DNA from: a virus
DNA: 32,766 bases
Strand: one strand, 5' to 3'
IMG/VR virus record: IMGVR_UViG_3300020390_000011
Location: 1 to 32,766 of that record
The position numbers and the translations under genes are program-made. Position 1 is the stretch's first letter; every line of letters begins with the position of its first letter. Under the pieces are notes generated by a model that saw nothing but the letters and a program-made list of their open reading frames with translations, did not search any database and was not told the DNA's origin. Positions 24,475 to 30,764 of the stretch are shown here, piece after piece.

Positions 24475-26058
24475 TTAATCTAAGCTCACAGCCATATTTG
24501 TTAAATCCATATAATACGATGGGTCAACTTTCAACTCTAGCAACAAGATATAATACGATAATACTTCATCAGCAAGAGAAGCTCGATCACGATTAAAAAC
24601 TAGCTCATTTACCTTATTTAACTGCTCCCTAAACCCTAAAGAATACGCTACTGATTTGTTTGAAAAGCCTAACAGCTCAAATAATGTTTGACTCACCGTA
24701 TTTGGCATATTTTTCATAAAAAAACTGTGAGATTCAAACTTACCAACATGGTTAGATACATATTCATAATTGTTCCTAACTAGCGGAAGATCAATGTCAA
24801 CATCTACGTTTAAGTTAACGAGCAAATCCCTCACTTTTGGAAACAGGTTATGGATAGCATGAATATCTCGAGCAGTAACTGTGTATTTATAGCATTCAGC
24901 AAACATTTTTGAACTCTTTTCTTGTAACGCAAAAAGAAAAACAACTACAGCTACATTGACACATGATCCCTTTTTCAAATTTACTACCGTCAGATAGATT
25001 CGCTCATAAACTTTAACTGCTTGTCGTGGTGTTAAATCCACAGCAGTAAATACAGAAATACAAAATGAGAGGAATTTTTTCAAATCAAAACGAATAAATG
25101 GAAAGAGTACAATTTGCATGTCAATTAACTTTTCAGAATTCATAAGCTCAGTACTACCGTAATTTTTTATAAGCTCTCTATTTAACTCTGTTTTTAAATA
25201 ATACCTGTTATCAAAAAAACGGCTTAAATACCCTTCTGCGTTAAAACCATTCCCGTAAACAGCTTTGACTGTATGACTTAATTGATGAGTATTAGTTGCA
25301 ACAACAAACACAAGCCCAGGTATATCAAAAACATGTTTAATAGCTTCTAACATTTCAACAGCATATGTTGGCTTGCATCGGTCTAATTCATCAATAAATA
25401 TAAACGCTGGAAAACTCTTGGTTATTGTATCCATCTCTTTAACTGGATGCTCTACAACATACTCAACCCAGTTTTGAATTGCCAACTTTAATGTTTTTAC
25501 ACTTTTTTTACTATCAGTGACTTCTTTGCAAAATACTTCAAGTACCTTTTCACCAGCCTTAGAAAAGTCAATTTCCTTAATAGAACCATCAGGTTTAGAA
25601 TCTACAGGTTCTGCTGAATCAAATATATTGAAGTCAAATCCTAAGTACCTTTTCATTAAAGCACTACCAATTCTTGGGGCAGCAGCCTTAACAACTTCAG
25701 TTAACTTTTTTTGAGTTTCAGTTGAATCAATTTTGTCGGTTTGTAGCCTTAACTGTTCAATAATTTCACTTAAAACAGTCATAAGTGGAGATTCTAGGTA
25801 GTCAATTGCCCATGCATCAATATAAACAACGGGGTGACTCGCTTTTAAATCTTCACTCCAACGTTTCAAAAAATAGGTTTTACCCGCTCCCCATTCAGCA
25901 TCTAAATTTAGTACGTAATTTGACAAACTATTCTTATCTGTTCCTCCTTTTGTTTTTATTAGGGAAGTTAAGTATGTTGCATATTTTGCTCGTTCAAGAT
26001 TGTCAGCAGAAAATTTATGCTCATCAATAATGGTAGGTTCGCTCCAGTTAAAATCCAT
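24475..26058 (-). CDS. KAP-family P-loop NTPase, candidate phage-exclusion protein
   Basis: It encodes 527 residues: Walker A WGAGKT (56-61), then VVYIDAWAID, and Walker B FIFIDELDRCKP (D223, E224) with the DRC signature of KAP NTPases, followed by the sensor-like VVATNTHQL. The C-terminal half (270-527) is helical and not recognised. No membrane helix is evident, although many KAP proteins act at the membrane. PifA of F plasmid and the ATPase of the Qat system are of this family and block phages. It lies between the activator and the endolysin, next to a divergent membrane-protein gene, and is visibly richer in A+T than the phage genes. It is likely cargo; the function is inferred. Confidence 0.85.
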   Translation of the reverse strand: MDFNWSEPTIIDEHKFSADNLERAKYATYLTSLIKTKGGTDKNSLSNYVLNLDAEWGAGKTYFLKRWSEDLKASHPVVYIDAWAIDYLESPLMTVLSEIIEQLRLQTDKIDSTETQKKLTEVVKAAAPRIGSALMKRYLGFDFNIFDSAEPVDSKPDGSIKEIDFSKAGEKVLEVFCKEVTDSKKSVKTLKLAIQNWVEYVVEHPVKEMDTITKSFPAFIFIDELDRCKPTYAVEMLEAIKHVFDIPGLVFVVATNTHQLSHTVKAVYGNGFNAEGYLSRFFDNRYYLKTELNRELIKNYGSTELMNSEKLIDMQIVLFPFIRFDLKKFLSFCISVFTAVDLTPRQAVKVYERIYLTVVNLKKGSCVNVAVVVFLFALQEKSSKMFAECYKYTVTARDIHAIHNLFPKVRDLLVNLNVDVDIDLPLVRNNYEYVSNHVGKFESHSFFMKNMPNTVSQTLFELLGFSNKSVAYSLGFREQLNKVNELVFNRDRASLADEVLSYYILLLELKVDPSYYMDLTNMAVSLD

Positions 26059-26139
26059 TACATACCTTATCAGTTTGATTATTTTTAAGTATTATTAAAA
26101 ATTAAATTAATAAAATTACAATATAAGAAAGGATTTACA
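26059..26139. promoter_or_regulatory. Divergent promoter region of the KAP / membrane-protein pair
   Basis: This 81-bp gap is very rich in A and T and separates two divergent starts. The plus-strand gene has AGAAAGGA before its ATG; the KAP gene has ATAAGG. Both promoters should lie here, possibly overlapping, but I cannot single out -35 and -10 boxes with confidence. Confidence 0.45.
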
Positions 26140-26979
26140 ATGTCATCTTTGATAGACGTATCAAACTCTATAAAAGCTTCTATTTCAGATAAAGCCACAC
26201 ATCCATTGCTAGGTAGTTTCATAATATCTTGGTTATTCTTTAATTGGAAAGCTGTCTATTTTATGCTTTTTTCAGATCTTGATGTTGTATATAAATTAAA
26301 GTCTGTTTCAGAGAATTACTCTGATCTTGACTGTAATTTACTCTACCCACTAGCTTCTAGCATAACCCTCGGAATTTTCTTACCTATGTTCACGGCGCGT
26401 TACACTCGATTCATTGCAAAAACAAAAGAATACCAAATAAAGTCATTACCAGAGCTTTTCGAGTCTCATCGGTTAACCTTAGAGGAATCAAACTCCCTGA
26501 GGGACTACTATACAAAAGAGTTTAATTCATTAAAGAGTGAGCTCGAATCAGCAACTAAAGAAATTACAAAATACAGAACTGAGGGTCAGTCTAAGTTTGA
26601 AGAAGAAATGTCAAAGAATACATCAAAAGTAAATGATATATTTGATTTATTTGCGGCTACAAAAATAAGTAAAGGCATCCTTAAAGCACATCTAAGCCCT
26701 CTAGAATTCAACCAAGTAATCTTCTTAGAACAATTTTTGGGTGGCTATACGGAAGATTCGGATCTGTTTCCAGACGAAACTTATATTTATAGTACACATC
26801 AGTATATGGTTGAATTGTGTTCTAGCCAAGGCCTAATTGAGGGCTTAGAAAACACTATATTTTTAAGTACAGAAGGTATCGAAACTCTCACTCATTTAAA
26901 ATATAAAGCTTTTCAAAAATTCTATAATATAACTTCACCAAATGACCTAAATGGAAGAGAAAGGTTTAAGTTAGACTAA
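26140..26979 (+). CDS. Two-TM coiled-coil protein, divergent partner of the KAP NTPase
   Basis: It encodes 279 residues and is the only convincing plus-strand gene. Two membrane helices are seen (about 23-44 and 69-87), then a basic segment, a coiled coil (110-165: TKEFNSLKSELESATKEITK-like), and a helical C-terminal domain (170-279). No enzyme motif is visible. It faces away from the KAP gene, and its stop overlaps the mor stop (TAA and TAG share bases at 26976-26979). A membrane anchor or effector that works with the NTPase is a reasonable inference. The function is unknown. Confidence 0.75.
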   Translation: MSSLIDVSNSIKASISDKATHPLLGSFIISWLFFNWKAVYFMLFSDLDVVYKLKSVSENYSDLDCNLLYPLASSITLGIFLPMFTARYTRFIAKTKEYQIKSLPELFESHRLTLEESNSLRDYYTKEFNSLKSELESATKEITKYRTEGQSKFEEEMSKNTSKVNDIFDLFAATKISKGILKAHLSPLEFNQVIFLEQFLGGYTEDSDLFPDETYIYSTHQYMVELCSSQGLIEGLENTIFLSTEGIETLTHLKYKAFQKFYNITSPNDLNGRERFKLD

Positions 26980-27398
26980 AACAAACTTCTCTGCCTTCTA
27001 TGAATCTCCACTATGCGTTGTTGCTGAATTATCTCAGCAACACGCCTTTGTGTTAAACTAAATTTAACTGCTAACGCTTCCATGTTATTACCATTAAATT
27101 CTTGCCATATTTGAATATCTCGCAGAGCAGCTTTTAATCGCTGGTCAGTAGGAATGTATACATCACGTCCGCCAAAGTAATGGCCTATCGCCATGGTGAT
27201 TGTCTCCCCCACCTGCTGAGCATTGCTTACTTTTGCTTTAGTTAACTCTGACTCAATGAGTAAAGCGAGTGACTGTAAATTACTCGGCCAACGCTTGCGA
27301 ACCTCAGCAGCATCCTCTGGTTTAAGCTTGCTCAAACAGGCTTGTAACTCTTCAATATTACTGCCAAATAACTCTGTTTGTTGCTCTTGTTTAGCCAT
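26976..27398 (-). CDS. mor: Mor/C-family transcription activator
   Basis: A 140-residue protein of the Mor family. The dimerisation part spans about 35-85 (RKRWPSNLQSLALLIESEL and VGETITMAIGHYFGGRDVYIP). The HTH spans about 105-130 (ALAVKFSLTQRRVAEII). In Mu, Mor activates the middle promoter and C the late promoters; only one member of the family is seen here, so it may switch on the late genes directly, at the motifs before the endolysin and protease. The start overlaps the GemA stop by 8 bases. Confidence 0.92.
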   Translation of the reverse strand: MAKQEQQTELFGSNIEELQACLSKLKPEDAAEVRKRWPSNLQSLALLIESELTKAKVSNAQQVGETITMAIGHYFGGRDVYIPTDQRLKAALRDIQIWQEFNGNNMEALAVKFSLTQRRVAEIIQQQRIVEIHRRQRSLF

Positions 27399-27855
27399 GC
27401 TCGCCTCTATACTGTTTCTTTAGTTCGCGTTTTTGCCATTGCTTGAGTGATTCAAGCACCTGAACCGCCTGTTGATGGGTTAAAAAGTGAGCATGAAAAC
27501 TAACATTTTTGCCCACTTTATTGCGGTTTAGCATGCGGTTTACATAGCTATCTAAGGCAGTCTCTGAACAGTCACGTACAAAGCCTTGCTTATGCATCGT
27601 GATCCAAATAGCGCGGATTTTTTGGACTTCGCCGTATTGTTTGGGGTTTGATTTAGGACTTAAACGTCGTTTAAAAGCTGGTTCAAACCCTGATTTTTTA
27701 AAATGCTCTAACGCTTTATTGAGCTCTTTTACAGTCATATCACTACATGATGTTTTACCCGTCGAACCCAATAGCGCAGCACGGTAGGTATCATCATCAA
27801 GCGCTAATTGAGATTTAGCGATATGAATTAACTGTATTACTTTTGCTTTATTCAT
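27391..27855 (-). CDS. gemA: GemA regulatory protein (Mu gp16-like, DUF1018)
   Basis: A 154-residue basic protein with the DUF1018 pattern: KVIQLIHIAKSQLALDDDTY, LLGSTGKTSCSDMTVKELN, and later KIRAIWITMHKQGFVRD. GemA in Mu changes host gene expression and DNA supercoiling. It overlaps its neighbours by 8 bases on both sides, which ties it to the early operon. A GTTTAAAC motif lies three bases upstream of the ATG. Confidence 0.92.
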   Translation of the reverse strand: MNKAKVIQLIHIAKSQLALDDDTYRAALLGSTGKTSCSDMTVKELNKALEHFKKSGFEPAFKRRLSPKSNPKQYGEVQKIRAIWITMHKQGFVRDCSETALDSYVNRMLNRNKVGKNVSFHAHFLTHQQAVQVLESLKQWQKRELKKQYRGEHG

Positions 27856-28039
27856 GATGTTTAAACTCGTCTAGTTGATCTCGGAGGCACAAGTAACCCT
27901 GTCCAATATCTTCTGCTTCTTGAGTTGAAAAAATACTTGTGTCCACAGCTAACTTGTGCGAGCACTCTAAAAATTTAACCAATGCCGCCAATTGCTTAAG
28001 CTCTAAACTTGGCGTTACATGTGTTGATGGGTTTGTCAT
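27848..28039 (-). CDS. Small early hypothetical protein (63 aa)
   Basis: It encodes 63 residues, helical and acidic at the end (LCLRDQLDEFKHHE). The ATG has a strong ribosome site (TAGGAGGAATT). It overlaps the GemA start by 8 bases. No family recognised. Small proteins here in Mu-like phages are part of the semi-essential early region. Confidence 0.6.
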   Translation of the reverse strand: MTNPSTHVTPSLELKQLAALVKFLECSHKLAVDTSIFSTQEAEDIGQGYLCLRDQLDEFKHHE

Positions 28040-28062
28040 AATTCCTCCTATTATTAGCTCCT

Positions 28063-28095
28063 TATCAAAAAGCTTTTAAACTAAGCTCTTTGATA
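28063..28095 (-). repeat. 13-bp imperfect inverted repeat between early genes
   Basis: TATCAAAAAGCTT (28063-28075) pairs with AAGCTCTTTGATA (28083-28095) with one mismatch and a 7-base loop. It lies between the 52- and 63-residue genes. No U tract follows on the minus strand; the mRNA hairpin ends just before the ribosome site region of the next gene, so it could stabilise RNA or modulate translation, or be an operator. Confidence 0.4.
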
Positions 28096-28127
28096 AAAAG
28101 GCGCATCCATGCACCGCTTTTACTAGT

Positions 28128-28286
28128 TTATTGAGGTGGGTTTACATCGACTAACTCCGTTTTCACAACGAACTTTAACTTTTGAAATTCGAAGCAAAGC
28201 TCGACTGGTTCTGTACTCTGCGCAATAACTGTAAGCGCTTCGCATAACTCGCTATTTTCTGTTACTTGAATTGTTTTACCTTCCAT
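28128..28286 (-). CDS. Small early hypothetical protein (52 aa)
   Basis: I found this gene in the gap after DUF3164. The ATG (28284-28286) has AAGGAG at a good distance, and it starts 9 bases after the previous stop. It encodes 52 residues, MEGKTIQVTENSELCEALTV to DVNPPQ, acidic, with two cysteines and an alpha/beta pattern. The family is not recognised. It is in the expected size range of the early small proteins. Confidence 0.6.
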   Translation of the reverse strand: MEGKTIQVTENSELCEALTVIAQSTEPVELCFEFQKLKFVVKTELVDVNPPQ

Positions 28287-28295
28287 GATTGCTCC

Positions 28296-28913
28296 TTAAA
28301 GCTTTGCTATATCAAGTGATATGGCTTGCTCATGCTCACCAATAGTGCGGTAAAAACGGATAAAACGGCTTGAGTCGATTACTTGAATTGCGTCAGCAAT
28401 GATTTCCATTGCACGCTGCCACTTACCGCTTTCATCAGTGATTTTTAAACGCCGAAGACCCAACACTTTTTGCACACTGACCTTGCCTTTTTTGTCGGTA
28501 GCAAAGGTTTGCTCAATGATTATCTTTAAGTTTTCGTTGGCGTTTTCGCTCCATTCGTTTAAACACTCGTTGATTAGCTCTTTCGCAACGAGTAGCTCTG
28601 GGCCAAGTTCAATACTCTCTTGTACTTGGACTGTGACTTTTAATTTTTGGTCGTAGCTGCGCAGTGTGACGTTGCCTTTTTTGCCACCCATTTCTACGCC
28701 ATACTCTTGCGCTAGTACTCCTAAAAACGCATCAAACTCACTCATTTGCTGTGCTTTAAACTCAGCCAGTTGCTTGTGCATTTGTTGTGCTTTAAATACA
28801 GCTGTTTCTACAAATTCATGACGTATAACATCAGCTGGGCGAATATTGCTTTTGGGTATTTTCTGACCCTTTGGGTTAATTAAATGCTGTTCTGACACTG
28901 GATTATCCTTCAA
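28296..28913 (-). CDS. DUF3164 protein
   Basis: A 205-residue protein that I recognise as DUF3164, common in the early region of B3- and D3112-like phages. Signs are NPKGQKIPKSNIRPADVIRH at the start, then helices (FKAQQMSEFDAFLGVLAQEYG), a beta strand region (GNVTLRSYDQKLKVTV), and a helical C-terminus. The function is not known. It overlaps the preceding gene by 11 bases. No Gam nuclease inhibitor, which often lies nearby, is seen in this window. Confidence 0.85.
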   Translation of the reverse strand: MKDNPVSEQHLINPKGQKIPKSNIRPADVIRHEFVETAVFKAQQMHKQLAEFKAQQMSEFDAFLGVLAQEYGVEMGGKKGNVTLRSYDQKLKVTVQVQESIELGPELLVAKELINECLNEWSENANENLKIIIEQTFATDKKGKVSVQKVLGLRRLKITDESGKWQRAMEIIADAIQVIDSSRFIRFYRTIGEHEQAISLDIAKL

Positions 28914-29109
28914 TAAAAAAAACTATTTGCCCGTATAATTTGCAAGGCCGAACCTGACGGGTCTTACCCGCATGCTTTTCAGTAATTACAGGCAAATGCT
29001 TAGGTGCGATTCCCGCCACCTCGATAATGTGACGGCTAAAACCGTTCCGAGTATTTAAGATTTGTAAGCCTCGGCTTTGAAGCTCTTTGATTGCGTTGTG
29101 TAGTTGCAT
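28903..29109 (-). CDS. Small early hypothetical protein (68 aa)
   Basis: I start this gene at the ATG at 29109 (MQLHNAIKELQSRG), two bases after the previous stop and after GGGAG; an ATG 16 codons upstream would run inside the other gene. The 68-residue protein has an N-terminal helix, then basic beta strands with PCKLYGQIVFFIEG at the end. No family recognised. Its end overlaps the DUF3164 start by 11 bases. Confidence 0.6.
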   Translation of the reverse strand: MQLHNAIKELQSRGLQILNTRNGFSRHIIEVAGIAPKHLPVITEKHAGKTRQVRPCKLYGQIVFFIEG

Positions 29110-29111
29110 AA

Positions 29112-29441
29112 CTATTTGCTCCCGCAGATTTTTGAATGTGGGCAACCATTTCGACACGCTTTATACAGCGCCACGCGTACATGATTAGTTGCTGCAAATT
29201 TACGAGCTTGATGCTCTAAACAGACGTTTAGCGGTATTTCATCCAAAATCGGACAGTCAACCATTGACGCCATAAAAACCCCCTCTACACGCTGCTGAAT
29301 AGTTTGTGTAGAAGCTTTATACTTATCGTTAACTACTTGGCTTACTGTCGCTTTACTGACACCCAGTTTTTCAGCTACAGCACGCATTCCTTGCTTTGCT
29401 ACTTCGGCTTTTAATGTGCATAGCCAATTATCTGTAGTCAT
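29112..29441 (-). CDS. Cys-rich HTH regulator of Mu-like phages
   Basis: A 109-residue protein with a lambda/LacI-like HTH (about 18-40: AVAEKLGVSKATVSQVVNDK). The C-terminal half has five cysteines (C63, C74, C96, C100, C106) in a pattern with DEIPLNVCLEHQARKFA, seen in other Mu-like phages. These may bind a metal or an iron-sulfur cluster. It probably regulates the early region. The start overlaps the previous gene by 14 bases. Confidence 0.75.
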   Translation of the reverse strand: MTTDNWLCTLKAEVAKQGMRAVAEKLGVSKATVSQVVNDKYKASTQTIQQRVEGVFMASMVDCPILDEIPLNVCLEHQARKFAATNHVRVALYKACRNGCPHSKICGSK

Positions 29442-30027
29442 GTGCCTCTCCTAGTTGTACGGCTGGCATTGAGATTTTCTTCCGTTTAACTGGTGTAAAC
29501 TTTACGAGCTTATTGGTGTTGCCATCTAACACCCCTTTTGTTTTTGGGATAGGATGGTTTGGACCCGTGTTTTTAAGCATTCTGTAAATTGTTGTTTCAC
29601 CAGCACGATCAATCGCACTACCCGAACGCGGGGCATGTTTCACAACGAATACAAACCCTGCTTTTTTTAAAATTGATATATAAGAACGCGCTGAGCTGAG
29701 GGATACATCAGCAGTGCTAGCGACTTGCCCAGCGTCAAACTCGTTTAAGATTCTCATTGACTGCCACATGCGCTTCCGCCCTGAACTTTCAACTTTTTGC
29801 ACAGTTTTTGACTGTTCAAAAGGGTTGTAATTAGGATTGGAAACGCTATATGTAACATTCTCAAAATCGATGTGCTCAGCTATTGCCCCTGCTTCTACCA
29901 AACGTTTTACAAAGGCTTTTAAGCAGCTAAGAGTTGTGTGCTCGATAGCATCGCGCACTTGCTGCAATGAAAATCGCTTAAGGATTTTCATTGCTTGCCA
30001 TGCGTCTTGTAGTTTTGGGCGGCTCAT
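29428..30027 (-). CDS. Double winged-helix protein
   Basis: It encodes 199 residues with an internal duplication: residues 10-50 (WQAMKILKRFSLQQV to KRLVEAGAI) and 89-130 (WQSMRILNEFDAGQV to ILKKAGFVFVV). Each copy is a winged-helix-like DNA-binding domain beginning WQ(A/S)M(K/R)IL. The C-terminal 60 residues are basic. It is 15 bases after MuB and is likely to bind DNA in the early region, perhaps in transposition or regulation. No exact family is named. Confidence 0.72.
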   Translation of the reverse strand: MSRPKLQDAWQAMKILKRFSLQQVRDAIEHTTLSCLKAFVKRLVEAGAIAEHIDFENVTYSVSNPNYNPFEQSKTVQKVESSGRKRMWQSMRILNEFDAGQVASTADVSLSSARSYISILKKAGFVFVVKHAPRSGSAIDRAGETTIYRMLKNTGPNHPIPKTKGVLDGNTNKLVKFTPVKRKKISMPAVQLGEAHDYR

Positions 30028-30042
30028 ATCTTTTCCTTTTTG

Positions 30043-30750
30043 CTAAGCTTTTTTAAGGAAAAATTCTTTACTACCCCACTGGGTCAAATCGATACTTTCT
30101 AAGCCATTTGCCAATGCAAATGCCTCAATCTTTGATAAGCCAGTAATGATGCGGCGGACCTCTCCATCTGTGTCACTAAGCAATTGCATCAATAAGTCTT
30201 CTTGGATAGTTAATGACTTTTCGATGACCGCGTTCACAATAATTTGCAAATCCTCAAATTGAAGTGGCTTAAACTCTAACCATTCGGAAATACGGTTATA
30301 AAATTGGCGGTGACGTTGTAATTTACGACGAACTGACTCCATGCCGATAAGAACAACTGGGCAATTAGTTAGATCGTGAATATCACGTACAATTTCGAGT
30401 GTGTTTTTATCATTCAGAAGATAATCTGCTTCATCAATAAATAATGGGCGGTTATTCACTGCCATGTGCTCAATGATGTAATTCAACATAGCTTCACGAG
30501 TATGTATCTCTGGACCACTTAGCTCTCGAACAATCTGGCGTAATAACTGAGCTAGAGTCATACCCGATGTAGCTCGGATATAGATTCCATCACAGCGATT
30601 AACTAACCATGCTGTAGCTGTTGTTTTTCCTAGACCTGGATCGCCGTAAATTAAACCGATACCTGGTACACCATGAGCACGTTGGTTCAATGCTTCAACC
30701 ATTAGTTGCGTAGCGATTACATTACTTACGATTGCGATTTTAGTTTTCAT
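30043..30750 (-). CDS. B: MuB-type AAA+ ATPase, transposition target capture
   Basis: A 235-residue AAA+ ATPase: Walker A YGDPGLGKTT (35-43), Walker B PLFIDEADYLL (D106, E107), then a sensor region with VVLIGMESVRRKL and a C-terminal helical lid. It binds target DNA, is controlled by MuA, and gives target immunity. It is shorter than Mu MuB (312), lacking the N-terminal HTH part, as in several B3-like phages. The ATG has AGAAGGA upstream and lies 14 bases after the MuA stop. Confidence 0.93.
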   Translation of the reverse strand: MKTKIAIVSNVIATQLMVEALNQRAHGVPGIGLIYGDPGLGKTTATAWLVNRCDGIYIRATSGMTLAQLLRQIVRELSGPEIHTREAMLNYIIEHMAVNNRPLFIDEADYLLNDKNTLEIVRDIHDLTNCPVVLIGMESVRRKLQRHRQFYNRISEWLEFKPLQFEDLQIIVNAVIEKSLTIQEDLLMQLLSDTDGEVRRIITGLSKIEAFALANGLESIDLTQWGSKEFFLKKA

Positions 30751-30764
30751 GGAATTTCCTTCTA

